Source of the DNA: Casuarina equisetifolia
Taxonomy: Eukaryota > Streptophyta > Magnoliopsida > Fagales > Casuarinaceae
Assembly (NCBI GenBank): GCA_028551475.1
Contig: CM052359.1
Location: 6,263,583-6,327,582 of the forward strand
Direction of reading: 5' to 3'
Length of the DNA stretch: 64,000 bases
Within the stretch, counting starts at the first letter, position 1, and every line of letters begins with the position of its first letter. Positions 34,276-46,295 of this stretch are shown here, piece after piece. The notes beneath the pieces were generated by a model, which was given only the letters and a program-made list of their open reading frames with translations, was not told the DNA's origin and made no database searches. The position numbers and the translations under genes were made by a program.

Positions 34276-37235
34276 TTCGAAATCGAAGAAAACCCTAGAA
34301 ATTTAAGTCAAATTGGAAAGAAGAATTCAGGATTTTGAAGAGTATCGACAGGTAATCATCTGAATCGGAAGAACTCGGTTTTGCGTTTGAATAAGAAACG
34401 AAATCAAGAAATCCGATTGATCAGAAACAACAGAGAAGAAGACAACTTTGACGAATCTGACCTTGCAGATGGGATCTGAACAAACCTGGAGAAATCGTCG
34501 ATCGAGAAAAAAGACCAATTAGGGCTCTATGGGCGAGAGATTATTGAAGCTCCTTGCCGCCTTGGTCGCTCATGATCGGGAAAAATGAGCGGGGAGGGAG
34601 GGAGGGAGGGAGATATGGAGAAGAGGGTAGAAAGATGAGAAAATCAATGTCAAATGTCGTCCTCGGGTCTCTTAGGTCTTCATTCAGATGCCGTCTTCGA
34701 TTGCCACAATATTCGAAGAGTCACTTCTGGTCTACGAGTCATCAGCCTACCTGTGCTACGCGTCGTTTTGTTGAAGTCGTATACCGAAGTACCGTGAAAG
34801 ACATTTTAAACGAAATTTAAGGAAAAACAGATATTATCTAGTGGTTGTTGGAGTACTTTATCCTCGTCAAAACAAAGGCCTAAAGACCGTTTTGTTCTGT
34901 TTTTTCATCAGGTCGTTTTGGTAGCTTTAGTCGTACATCCACCGCACGACTTTACATGCTCCTGTGTTTTCATCGGTAGTGGCAGCCCTTGTTCCCCGAA
35001 GAAGTTCCCGGTACTACTCGGTTTGTGGATCCAGATCATCATCCATTTCGTTGTTGATTAAAGCCAAGGGCAACTTAGTTGTGTATGTTCTTCAACCTTC
35101 TATAGCTTGCGTACATATTTAGTCGTGTATGTTCTTCATTTCTTTTAGATGGGATGGAGCACAAGCTGCAATATATATTAGGTTACGTAATAAAATATGA
35201 AAACATTCTTAGACTTATGTTTAACTTCAAACATTTTGTAAGAAACTGAATATATTTAAAAGGTCTAAAAGTCTAATTCAAAAATTAACTTAAAAATTAT
35301 TTTTTTAAAAAAAATTTATATTTTATTTTAAAAATCTTATTTTTTTAATATTACAGGAAATAACTTACTTAGACTTTAATATCAAATTAGAATATTCAAA
35401 GATTTAACCCAAAAATTAACTTAAAAGTTAGAGAATATTCTTTTTAAATTTATATTTTATCTTATAAATTTTATTTTTTAATGTAAAACTTTTATCTTTT
35501 ATATAAATACCAACAAGTGTTAGAATCAATTATATTAATTTATTGTAATAAAATTTTTGTAATACTACTGTTGTAGTATTTTATATAAAGAATACACATT
35601 AGTGTAATGAGTAAGGGAAATAATAGATGAAATACGATATAATTAATGAAGACAAACATATTATAATAGCATTGTATTGATTAACACAGTTCTTAACTTG
35701 AAACTGACACATTCTTGCCTTTTCAAGGATACTATTTATTCATTCCTCGTGCTGCATGGAATACTGGAGTGGAAGTACGGCCTCTAAGCCTCAATGTAAC
35801 TTCATAAAACTAGAGTCCAAGCTCAAATTTATTACAGAAACCTAGTTCCTCTTTCATTGTTTTGTGTGGGTATGGCGTGAAATCAACAATGGCAGAAGGA
35901 AGAAGGGGGGAACATCAAACCCCCGTGAAGATTAAACTCAACATTACGAGTTCCTCGCTCTGCTCCACACGATTCTAAAACGTGCAGCCTGGGTGACCCG
36001 ACTCGGTGATAGAGGACGTGAAATGGGCTGGAAAATGATACCGATTTACGGGCCGTTCCAATTAAACGGAAATAATTGAGGCCCTTTCCAACATTGTACT
36101 CCAGTACTGGTTCGTGGTCATCTGGCTCCTCTGGCTCGATCATTAGTACTGCCTGGATTATTGAAGCGACTAAAGTACTGGGTTAGGCTTAGTTTCTTGG
36201 TTCGTTTGTAGTTGGGCCTAATTATTTTTGGTTTCCCTTTTGGGTTTCAAATCGAGCTTAGCTCCCTTATCAAATCAAACAAAATGACTGATCTTTATGA
36301 GTTCACGATGTATGACGCTAATTTGTAGTCGGAGCAGAGGGTGAAACCCAAACCTTCACTTAAGGGAGCATTCGTAGGCTCCCGTGATGAGATTTTCCAA
36401 CAATAACTTTCTTCCTCTTTTCTCTTTGAAGCTTTTAAATGGGGTACCATTGTACAGGTTAGGTACCTGAGAATATTGCGAGAAATTAAGAAGGGATAGA
36501 AACTAAGGTTTTTATTCGAAAACCCCCCGAATATGTAATTGTGAGTTTAGATTGTAAATTAAAGCTTTGATAAATTTGTAATGAGTGCTTTCGGAAACCT
36601 CCCTTAATACCAATTATAAGATATTACAGGTCTAAGATAAAATCCTCAAATGTACCGAAATCCTAGAATTCTAATCCCTTACAAATTTCACCCCAAAATG
36701 ATCTACGAAGGAACACAAGTGAAAATGTAGATAATGCATATATACATTATACCTTATTGCTTCAACCGCTCTTTATAGGCATTCTTAAGTACAACTTCAA
36801 CAATCAATTTTTTCAAAATCACGGCTCCTTTCCTCTACCCTACCTACAGTGGTTGTTTTGCCCAAATTATTGAGATAGAGGACAACCAGAAATCAACTGC
36901 ATGAATTTTCTCCTCTACATTTTGCCCGTTACCACTTAAAACCCATCGTACATATATTAGCACTAGACACTCACATGAAAAATATTAACAATTATAAAGT
37001 ATCTTATAAACCTTGAACAACCGGGATCACGAATTTTTTTTTTCTTAATTGGCGGTGGGTTGTTAATGTAGTTCGTGGAGAGGTTGAGCTTCCTCTTGGC
37101 CTTTTCCTTTGTTTTATCCTTTTTGCTGGGTCCATTCTAGCTTTTAGGTTACCTTCTTCATTTTAGGTATGAGCCAACCTCCCACAACGTGCATGCGAAT
37201 GCACCTCCTTCCTACCATAATTACTATAAGCACTT
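34276..37235. other. DnaJ upstream region and AT-rich spacer
   Basis: 34276-34560 is probably DnaJ 5' UTR, promoter and possibly a 5' UTR intron. A (GGGA)n tract lies at 34591-34611. From 35160 to 35660 the sequence is very AT-rich, with two loose copies of a block containing AAAAATTAACTTAAAA. From about 36990 to 37235 it is the downstream flank of XTH copy A, homologous to sequence after XTH C and E, separated from its gene by the copia insertion. No supported gene. Confidence 0.5.
34591..34611 (+). repeat. (GGGA)n tract with G-quadruplex pattern
   Basis: GGGGAGGGAGGGAGGGAGGG contains five runs of at least three G with single-A loops on the + strand, about 315 bp upstream of the DnaJ start codon. 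This satisfies the usual G-quadruplex pattern. Whether it forms is not known. Confidence 0.75.
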
Positions 37236-37465
37236 TGAAGAACTTGCTGGATTCCAACAACTATGCTCATAGAAAACACAACACAATGCACAACAGAAGG
37301 CATGGTGGAACTGCACCTGGTGCTGTTTCTATTCACACTTTCTTAAAGGATTACAACGAAAAGGTCTTTTCTTAAATACAAAGAATGACAGAAAACATAA
37401 ACGGGCTGAACTCATTCCAGCTACAGTACAAGGAACGTTGGCCCACATCACCTCATATTTCAACA
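37236..37465 (-). repeat. 3' LTR of the copia element
   Basis: 230 bp, TG...CA ends on the minus strand. It differs from the other LTR at five positions by eye: four transitions and one transversion. Confidence 0.95.
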
Positions 37466-40400
37466 ACCCCCTTCAAGCTTGGAGTATAAATTGTATACTC
37501 CAAGCTTGGATAGAAGATGTTGGTGTTGTGGGCTACATAGTGCTTTAGTAAAAACATCTGCGGGCTGTTCCCGCGTATTTACATATGCAGTTCTAATGAT
37601 CCCTCGCTCAATCTTCTCTCTGATGAAGTGACAATCAACCTCAATATGTTTGGTCCTTTGATGGAATATCAGGTTGGCAGCTATATGCATAGCAGCCTCA
37701 TTATCACAATGTAAAGATACTGGACGAGGGAGTGTAACACCTAGGTCTCGAAACAAACCCAATAACCAGATGATCTCGCAAACTGTATAGCCCATGACTC
37801 TATATTCTGATTCTGCAGAGGAACGTGATACAGTTGGTTGTTTCTTAGTGAGCCATGATACAAGAGAATCGCCTAGCTTGATGCAATAACCAGTTACACA
37901 TTTACGCGACATGGGACAAGTCGCATAATTGGAGTCATAGAAAGTAGTAAGTTGTAACTTTGAGGATGAAGAAAGGAAGATACCAAGTCCAGGTGTACCT
38001 TTAAGATACCTCAAGACTCTTATAGCTGCCTCCATGTGTGATTGCTTTGGAGCATGAGTAAATTGGCTTAAATGTTGAACTACAAAGCAAATGTCTGGAT
38101 GCGTGTGAGTTAAGTACATCAATCTCCCCATCATTCTCTGAAATGGAGCATAGTTTTCAAGAAGGGGATCATCCTTTTTATCTGGATCTCCCTCATCAAA
38201 TTTAGGTGTTGTCAACTTAAGACTTTGTTCCATGGGGGTGATGGCAGGTTTGGAACCTGTGAGTCCCACCTCTGAGATCAACTCTAGAGCATACTTGCGT
38301 TGACTTAAATAAATGCCTCCTGGTGAACGGGCAATTTCTATCCCAAGGAAATATTTACATTGTCCAAGATCCTTCATATAGAATACTGAATTCAGGTGTT
38401 TCTTGAAAGCCGTGATGGCAGACAAGTTGTTTCCAGTGATAAGAATATCATCAACATAAAACAAAATAATAATGAAGGAATTCTTGGTGTACCTGGTGAA
38501 CAAGGCATAATCATACAAAGATTGGCGAAATCCCACTCTTATGAGTGCCTCTGTAAGTTTTGCATACCATTGTTTCGAGGCTTGCTTCAATCCATATAAT
38601 GATTTCCGCAAACGACAAACCATTCTATCCCTTTGATGAGGAAATCCAGGTGGCAGCTGCATATACACTTCTTCCATCAAATCGCCATGCAGAAAGGCAT
38701 TTTGGACATCTAACTGATGGAGATCCCAATGTCTAACAGCTGCCATACTGATCACTGATCTAATTGTCACCGATTTTGCTACGAGTGAAAAGGTCTCATC
38801 ATAGTCAATGCCCTCACGTTGTGTGTATCCTTTGGCCACTAGTCGAGCCTTGTATCTCTCAATGGTCCCATCTGCATGATATTTGACCTTGTATACCCAC
38901 TTACATCCAATGGCTTTTCGACCAGGTGGAAATGGAACAACATCCCACATGTGATTGGCCTCTAAGGCCGTCAATTCTCGATCCATAGCTTCAATCCAAT
39001 AATTGTTCTCAAGTGCTTGATGATAGGTTTCAGGTTCGGTGACAGTGGATATGGAAGCAATGAAACGTTGATAATGTGGGAAAAAATTATCCAAAGAAAG
39101 CTGATCTGAGATGGGGTATTGGCTGTTCGACCCTATGGAGGTGGTCGAACATAAATAGTCAAAAGTCCAAATGGGAGGTCGTGTGGCCCGTGATGAACGC
39201 CTAGGAGTTAGGGTTGGCTGATTTAAGGGAAGTTCTGGAGCTGGGTGAGGTGACTGATCAAGGGTAGGTTCTGGTATGGGTTCAGATACTGGCTCATGGG
39301 AACAAGTAGGAACTATATCTTGAGACAATGGTTGTGAAGATTCCAGAGATGGTTCCGGTGTAGTAGGGAATGATTGTGAAGAGTCTGGGGATGGTTGTGG
39401 TGGAACGGGAGGCAGATCGTGCGTCTAAACAATGTCCGGCCTGGGTAGTGGTTGATCTGAGGACTGATCATGAGCAACCTCTGAGGGTGAACTAGTAGAA
39501 AATGGGAACTCATACTCATAAAATACGACGTCACGACTCACAAAAATTTTTCCACTTTCGGGATCATAAACTCGATATCCCTTCGGTAGTGAAGGATAAC
39601 CAAAAAAGACACAAGGAATGGCCCTTGGGGAAAACTTATCCCTAGGGCGAAGTAACATGGCATAACATCTACACCCAAACACTCATAGATGATCTAAGGT
39701 AAGTGGTTTACCATGAAAGAGTTCAAAAGGACTCTGATTCCCAAGTTTAGTACTTGGTAATCAGTTAACAAGGTAGGTCGCCGTTAATATGCACTCACCC
39801 TAAAAACGTGCGGGAACGTGAGACTAGAAAAGCAAAGCTTGTGCTATGTCCAGTAAATGACGGTGCTTGCGTTCAACCACCCCATTTTGCTGGGGGGTAT
39901 ATACGCAAGAGCTCTCGTGGAGAATTCCACGGGATGCTAAAAAGGATGAACAAGCAGTGGAGAAAAACTCGGTGCCATTATCTGAGCGAATGCGCTTGAT
40001 GTTAACACCATATTGAGTTTGGATAATTAAAATGAATGACTGAATTTTTGAAAAAACTTGGTCCTTTGAACATAACAAGATAGTCCACATTGTGCGTGTA
40101 TAATCATCAACTATTGTTAAGAAATAGTGTGAACCATCATGGTTGGGGACTCTATGTGGTCCCCATAAGTCCATATGAACTAAATTAAAGATTGCACGAC
40201 TAATTGTGTGACTTTATGGAAAAACAGAGCGACTCTGTTTTGCTAAGGGGCATATGGGGCATGAGAAAAATTCAGGACATTGAATACATTTTCCATTTGC
40301 AAAATAAGTTTTTTGTGAACTATGACCAAGCCTGCGATGCCACAAAATATAACTAGTAGTCATATTAATATTATGTGAACTATTCACATTCGTACAGGCC

Positions 40401-41267
40401 AAAAGCGAATGTACAGTATGCAAAATGCGATTAATACAACGAGGAAGTTCATCTAAACTAGGTTGCAAAAAATAAAGTCCTCGCTCAACTCTACCCAGTC
40501 CGATCACCCGCCCAGTCGTACGGTCCTGAAAGATGCAGAAATTGTCGAAAAAAATAACCATGCAATTGCAATCAGATGTTATTTTTTTAACAGATAAAAG
40601 ATTAAATTTCAGGCGAGGCATATACATTACACGGTTAAGATGAAGCATTTTTGTGGGTTGTGCATGGCCAATATGGGTGGCATAGACACATGTATCATCA
40701 GGCAACTTAATAGGCAATAATTGAGGTCCGCATGAAAAATGAGACTATAAAGAATTTAAATCACACGTAATATGATCACTTGCACTTGAATCTATAATCC
40801 ATGGATATGTAAATTGAAAATTTTGAGGGTAAATGATGTTACCTACAAAGCTTCCATCCATGAAATTCCCTTGTTGTGGAGGGGCTATGTTGTAAGAGGC
40901 TAATATGCCTTGGAGCTGGTCCAAAGTGACATGCGGACTTGGACCCCCTTGACCCATAGGCTGCATCATGTGGGCAGTAAAAGCTGAATTTCCAGCTTGT
41001 GTAACTGAACTCGGTTGTTCTTGTTGCTGCCCGTAAGGTGGTTGTGATCCAAAGGAGTTTGGACCAGGCATCATGTTCATTGGCCCAAATCCTGGGTAGT
41101 AAGTGTGGGGCGTTGCGGACCCAATGTGATGGGTAAAGCCCTGGCCCGCTCCATTGTATAAGTGGCCCATGGGATTAGGAAACCCGTGACCCATATTACC
41201 GGAAACAAATCCGGTTCCATCGCTTTTCCCCGACGATGATGAATCTGGGATGCCTAGTGACTGCATA
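37460..41267 (-). pseudogene. copia pol region (protease, integrase, RT, RNase H), interrupted
   Basis: Read right to left on the minus strand. The protease active-site region at about 40770-40790 has DSSA where DSGA is usual. The gag-pre-integrase segment has WHRRLGH and a CX2C pair (about 40220-40330). The integrase core includes MDLWGP and SDNGTEF (39824-40174). The reverse transcriptase has YVDD (about 38440-38450), and RNase H runs to 37460. The long final frame (37460-39328) is 622 codons and intact. In-frame stops lie at 40745 (TAG), 40214 (TAA), 39824 (TAG), 39683 (TGA) and 39425 (TAG). The product would be truncated before integrase, so the element is non-autonomous. Confidence 0.93.
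37466..37474 (-). other. Polypurine tract of the copia element
   Basis: GAAGGGGGT on the minus strand directly before the 3' LTR, the expected primer for plus-strand DNA synthesis. Confidence 0.8.
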
Positions 41268-42172
41268 TTGAAGGCTCGAGCGAAGGATTGCTTCCCTTTT
41301 TCCTTTGGGAACCCATCCAGGCAGGAATCCGACTAATCGGAAGCATTTTTCCTTTGTGTGCCCAGGTTTGTGGCAGTGTGAGCATACTGGCTTTCCTCCG
41401 GTGTCGGCATGGTGGTTTTGAGATAATATGGCCAAAATGGCTCCATCAGACCCTCCACTCTCAGATTCACGGTTTCTCCGTTGATGCTCGTCTTCTTTGG
41501 CGAGATTAAAAGCAAAATCAACTGCTGGTAATGGGTCTTTAGATAAAATGTTTGTCTGAAAGTTCTAAAAAGAATCCGGCAACCCTAATAGGAAACCTAT
41601 CAAGTTGTGTTTTGCAATCCTCTCTTCCAAACGTTCATTGACTCTGCAAGAGCATCCTCCACAATTGCAGCGGATGGGTTTCTCAATCATTTGGATTTCA
41701 ACCCAAAGATTGGAAAGAGTGGAGTAGTATTCGGTCACCGACATTCCAGAATATCGATTCTCAAACTGTCGTTGCCTTAGATTGTAACACTGAGTTGTCA
41801 TGAGTGTGCCGAAGCGAAGCTTGAAAGTGTCCCACATTTTCTTAACATCGTTAAGACGAGTCACATAATGCACATGTTGGCGTTCAACGGACTTCTCAAA
41901 CCAACTCACGAGTGCTGAATGGGATTGATCCCACAAGGTTTGTTTCTCTGTATCCTTCTTGGGTTGTGGGAATGAACCATCCACATAACCCCATTTATTT
42001 TTTTCCAATTAATTGGTTTCTAACTTGACGACTCCACAGATCATAATTGGAATCATCCTTCAGTTTTTCTGTGGACAAGGCAACTCCAGGCATGTCCGAA
42101 TCAGATAAGTAGTAAGGATCCCTATAAGGGTTCTGGGCATGGCTCTGTTCCAAGGTGGAAGAAGCCATTTTC
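41268..42172 (-). pseudogene. copia gag region with zinc knuckle, interrupted
   Basis: Starts at an ATG near 42170 (MASSTLEQSHAQNPYRDPYY). A frameshift in a run of seven A lies near 41996-42003. There is a TAG at 41565 and a second frame change near 41290-41310, before the protease frame. The nucleocapsid zinc knuckle CSHCHKPGHTKEKC (CX2CX4HX4C) is at about 41350-41395. The breaks prevent a full-length Gag product. Confidence 0.88.
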
Positions 42173-42433
42173 GGATAACTGGTCTATAGGACAGCTCAGG
42201 GAATCCGAAATAACAAAGAGGGTGAAAGTGGCAACGGGTAGAAAAGTGGTCAGAAAGTAGGTGAGATGTCACTATCAACCTAGTTCTGGACCAATGGAGT
42301 AAAAAGGCTATCTGACAAAGGTCTTTTACTTCCTAAAATACCCTTTGCATAAACTGAACGGAAAACTAATTGCAGCGGAAGAAAATTTATGCTGGAAACA
42401 GGATGTAGGTGAAGAGAACTTACACCTTAACGA

Positions 42434-42450
42434 CCCCGCTCTCGATACCA
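42434..42450 (-). other. tRNA-iMet primer-binding site of copia
   Basis: TGGTATCGAGAGC lies on the minus strand immediately after the 5' LTR. It matches the usual plant PBS TGGTATCAGAGC except for one extra G. Confidence 0.85.
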
Positions 42451-42680
42451 TGAAGAACTTGCTGGATTCCAGCAACTATGCTCATAGAAAACACAACACA
42501 ATGCACAACGGAAGGCATGGTGGAACTGCACCTGATGCTGTTTCTATTCACACTTTCTTAAAGGATTACAACGAAAAGGTCTTTTCTTAAATGCAAAGAA
42601 TGACAGAAAACATAAACGGGCTGAACTCATTCCAGCTACAGTACAAGGAACGTTGGCCCACAACACCTCATATTTCAACA
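42451..42680 (-). repeat. 5' LTR of the copia element
   Basis: 230 bp, upstream LTR in the element's orientation, followed by the PBS. Pairs with 37236-37465. Confidence 0.95.
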
Positions 42681-42924
42681 CACTTTTTTGACATTTTCCA
42701 ACACTCGTTTGACTTGACTTATCGATTAACAATATCTTTAGAGAGAGAGAGAGAGATAGAGAGGCTGGTTCGGAGAGTGAGAAGAAAGTAAAAACCTCGA
42801 AACATTTTAAAGGAATAAAAGAATTTTATAATGGGTCTTCCCTTGGATTGTTCACAAAAAATTAATCAAATGGGTAAAGTCAAAAAAAAAAAAAAAGTAC
42901 GCAAGGGTTGTGATCCTTTGTCTT

Positions 42925-44006
42925 CTATGATGCGGTGCATTCGGCAGGAAGGCCTTGGGGAAACCTTTTTGTATCTCTGCAGTAGTCGTATATCATGTAG
43001 TTCTTCTGCGCCCATCGCAATCTCTCCTGGCTTGTCGAGTCCAACTCTTGTGAGAGCCAAGCATCACTGCCAGAGGTAGAAGATGAACTGCTCGTACCAC
43101 AGGAAGATGCCCCAGAGGACCAAACACAAGCATTGGCGTTGAAGTTTGTATAGGAAGCAGTGAAAGGGGCGTTCGTCCAATCTGTCTTGACAGCTCCACC
43201 CCTTGTGGCCCAATCATCAGCATTCCAGAGGCTAGAGTAGATTCTCATTGGCTGCTTCTTCAGAAATGGAACACCAATTGATTCCATGTTCTTGAACTCT
43301 CTGATGGGGGTAGCATCCACGTAGAAGCTGAAGCAAAAAAGGGTAAGAGTCAATACAGACGGTCAAGCAAGGGTCGAAATGGATCGCAATGGAAAAAAAC
43401 AATTTTTTGAGACAGCAGTATGCGTGCAAAGGGAGAAATTCTTACATAATGCGTTGGGGATTCCAAAGGATGGAATACGTGTGGAAATCAGCAGTTGGGT
43501 CAAACCAGAGATAGAACTGTTGCTCTCTGTTTCCCTTGCCTTGGCTGAACACGTTAGTGTGAAGTATATAAGGATCACCGCTCAGATTTCCCAAGAACTC
43601 AAAGTCTATTTCATCCCATGTCGACCCTTTAGAGGACATCTGTGAACATGGAAATTTGAAGAGGGCATATGCGTTAGTTATTGAAAATGTACATGTGTTT
43701 CGAATGGAACGAAATTCCGGTGGCAGGAAAGCTTACGTAATAGGCAGTGACAGTGCCGGCAGAGTTTCCTGGAACAAGCTTGAGTTGCATATCAATCTTT
43801 CCAAAGAGATATTCATTCCTGGACTGGAATCCTGAGCCAGAAGCTTTGTCAAGTGAGAGAGTAAGAAGGTCGCCGTTGCTGAGTATCTTACCACGGCCGT
43901 CTCCCCAGGTAACGTCGAAGTCCTGGTGGAAGTTACCGGCATTGGCAGTCCCTAGAAGAGACAGAAGGAGGAGGGACAACACACTGGAAGAAAAGAGGGA
44001 AGCCAT
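42925..44006 (-). CDS. XTH: Xyloglucan endotransglucosylase/hydrolase, copy A
   Basis: Secreted GH16 enzyme of the cell wall that cuts xyloglucan and rejoins or hydrolyses the end. Exons 43737-44006, 43446-43639, 42925-43327; 867 nt, 288 aa, intact. A signal peptide ends near residue 23 (GTANA|GNF). The catalytic motif [11 protein letters not shown] gives nucleophile Glu100, Asp102 and acid/base Glu104, with the conserved N-glycosylation site Asn108-Leu-Ser beside it. The C-terminal XET_C region has paired Cys and ends [18 protein letters not shown]. It resembles the TCH4/XTH22-25 group. It is inverted relative to the other copies and by eye closer to copy E than to C. A copia element lies 245 bp past the stop, in its 3' flank. 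Confidence 0.95.
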
Positions 44007-44081
44007 GGATGATGGTATGCAAAAGGATGGGTTGGTGATGTTGCCGAGTGATGAGATGGGGTGTTTAAGCGTGGTATTGTG

Positions 44082-44089
44082 TATTTATA
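44082..44089 (-). promoter_or_regulatory. TATA box of XTH A
   Basis: TATAAATA on the minus strand, 76 bp before the ATG, in a block conserved with copies C and E (CCCAGCTATAAATACACAAT). Confidence 0.75.
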
Positions 44090-44579
44090 GCTGGGCATGG
44101 TGATGACACCCAAAAGAAGGAAAGAGCAGAGGAAGGTCCAGTCGGAGAAGCTGGAGCCAGTTGTCGGCATGAAAGTTATCAGTAGCTAGCTAGCTGTCCT
44201 AATTACACTGACAACCTTAAAGGGACTTTATTATTATTTAAATGGGTAAGCGCGTGTGAATGTGCTATACGTGTATCTACAGCACACGGTGTGTTCTTGA
44301 ATTCTGGATATTTATAATATAAAGCAAATAAGGTGAACAAAGTTGAATGCCGAGTTTCTGCCCGTCCAATTCTACCCTGAGGGAAAGTTATCACCTGAAC
44401 TATTCAAATAAATAAAGTGATTGACCACTACACTTGGAACACAATAAAAGAGGTCGGCCTTCCCAAAACCTTATAAAATTTTGTACAACTTTTCTTTTCT
44501 GATTCCATCCCAAGTATTTTTCTTAGTATCACGTATATATATAGATGCATAAGACTAGGTGATCGTATAGGCCTTTATC

Positions 44580-45300
44580 GTAAACGATGAGTGGTCAAAA
44601 ATTGAAGCTAAAGTCATGGAATTAAATAGTATAGCTATGAACAAGATCTAAAGTGAACTTAGGGCATACGAATTTAACAAGGTATTTTTTTACCCTACGG
44701 GTAAAAAAGCTTGGTATAAATTAGAGGAAATATGTTATGGAACCAAGAAGGAAAAGTCGTCCAAAATCATTATGACTATAAGGCTTTTCACTATGAAAAG
44801 TTCATTAACCACTAGTGATATGTTTGGCATGTTTATTAAGATAGTTTATAAACTAAGGTTGCTAGGTAAAGACTATACAAATGAGGAAGTGGTGAAGAAC
44901 ATGCTAGTATCTCCACCCAAAAGTTGGGAACGCATGAAGATGGTCAGAGAGGAAGCATATGACCTAGAAGTATTTTCTTTAGATGACTTAACTATGATCT
45001 TTAAAAGCCTATAAGATGCAGCTCTTTAGAAGAGAGAAAAAGAAGGAGCCTAGAAAGTCAATAGACTTGAGAACAAGCTAGAAAACTCAACTTGCTTGCT
45101 GAACAAATTTGAAAATGATAGTACCATCCTATAAAAGATACTTCAATCACAAGAAAGCATATATGATAAAGGAAGTGTAGGATATAACTCAAATGAAAAT
45201 GCCAAACGCTTCAAAAAATACTTTGAAAAGAAAATTCGCATGTCTACTTCTTATACGAAATGTATATAGAAATGAAAGTTGTCCATAAGAACAAGAAGGA
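44580..45300 (+). mobile_element. Degraded copia-type gag fragment
   Basis: A frame at 44772-45014 contains LGKDYTNEEVVKNMLVSPP and KSWERMKMVREEAYDLEVFS, the pattern of plant copia gag (UBN2-type) domains with the (L)PKSWE motif. Downstream, frames with several stops continue the resemblance to a coiled and Lys-rich gag tail. No LTR, PBS or pol was found, so this is an old fragment. Confidence 0.65.
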
Positions 45301-45816
45301 GCCATAGAATAAGAAAATTGTGGGTATCAAAAGATACACTTGTGACTAAGTTCATGGACCCAAAGAAAGATGAGCACCAAAGACACCAACTCTTATATTT
45401 CTGTTTGCCGGAGATGAACAAAGATGTAGCAACTGTTTTGGTGATACAATGAAACCTTGGGAAGGTAGGTGAACCGTAAGGACAAGTAAATCATATGCCA
45501 ATTCTGGCAACGCACTGTAATTGGACCTTTTCATTAACATTAACAAACCAAACTTTATACAACATGGGGCAATGCGGGCACAACTAATAACTAAACCAAA
45601 ATATACGGGATAAAAAGGAATCTTAATTTGAGACCAAGGTTTATCAATTCTTCGGGCAGCCTAGTTTTGGTTGTACCATACAACCTAACAGAAACTCATG
45701 TCCGTGTGATGTAAAAATAATATATTCCCGACCAAGACACTCATTGGAAAGCAAGTTGGATTAACTAGAACGTGACACGTAAAAATATCGAATGAGGAAT
45801 AATAAACACTCAAGAG
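45301..45816. other. Spacer left of the tandem XTH block
   Basis: No gene or repeat recognised. The duplicated block begins near GAGAGCATCCG at about 45817. Confidence 0.4.
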
Positions 45817-46211
45817 CGAGAGCATCCGGTTAGTGAACATACTATTTAACACCTCCCTCATAGAGTTGGAAGATGCACCGTCTACTCTAGTACACGAGTT
45901 ATTTAAGCATTTCTAGGATTTTTCTATGGTTTGAGTGATACTCTGGATGAAGCATTTTGAGTTGTCATGCGTCGGTGGAGGCGTCAAAACTGACCACTAG
46001 AGTTCTGACAACCACCACAATGAAGCTCTACGAAAGCAACTTTAGAGATTTGCGTTTGTTGGCTTGTCAAAACGCGTATGCTTATCGGAAAAGTTAGAAA
46101 ATAATAGTCAATTTGTATCGGTGCCCTTCTTGTCCCAACACGGAGTCCATTGTCCTTGCCACCAAGATCCTTCTGGACGGTCTTTGTCTTTCTTGGTCAT
46201 CCTTTCGCTTC

Positions 46212-46218
46212 TATATAA
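46212..46218 (+). promoter_or_regulatory. TATA box of XTH B
   Basis: TATATAA 84 bp upstream of the ATG, at the same place as in intact copy D. It shows that the deleted gene keeps its promoter. Confidence 0.7.
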
Positions 46219-46295
46219 GTCGTCGTATCCCCAGCCTTAGCACATCCATCTCCGTTGGAAGTAACCCTGCTTCCTTGCTCCACCAAGATCAACCA

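Larger units (their letters stand above)
37236..42680 (-). mobile_element. Ty1/copia LTR retrotransposon, complete ends, defective coding
   Basis: 5,445 bp with 230-bp LTRs at 37236-37465 (3') and 42451-42680 (5'), both TGTTGAAATA...CTTCA on the minus strand, and a perfect 5-bp target duplication CACTT (37231-37235 and 42681-42685). A primer-binding site for initiator Met tRNA and a purine tract are present. Domain order gag, protease, integrase, reverse transcriptase, RNase H is that of Ty1/copia. By eye the LTRs differ at 5 of 230 positions. The coding region has six in-frame stops and two apparent frameshifts, so it cannot encode its own machinery. The site is the 3' flank of XTH A; the flanks of XTH C and E keep the unoccupied site. 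Confidence 0.96.
36990..44540 (-). repeat. Inverted copy of the XTH C/E unit, split by copia
   Basis: Read on the minus strand, about 44540-42681 and then 37235-36990 match the upstream flank, gene and downstream flank of XTH C (about 47610-49700) and XTH E (about 57300-59350) on the plus strand. The homology includes the shared promoter, all exons and introns, the CTTTTATTCC region and the downstream block ending near ATGATCCCG. Limits were set by eye. Confidence 0.8.

Noticed and set aside
33935..34306. Plus-strand 123-codon frame over the DnaJ gene
   Set aside because: Antisense shadow of the Ser-rich and J-domain coding sequence.
35883..36143. 86-codon minus-strand frame upstream of the copia region
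   Set aside because: Isolated, without introns or recognisable motifs; not supported as a gene.
38396..38599. Plus-strand frame within the copia element
   Set aside because: Antisense shadow of the reverse transcriptase.
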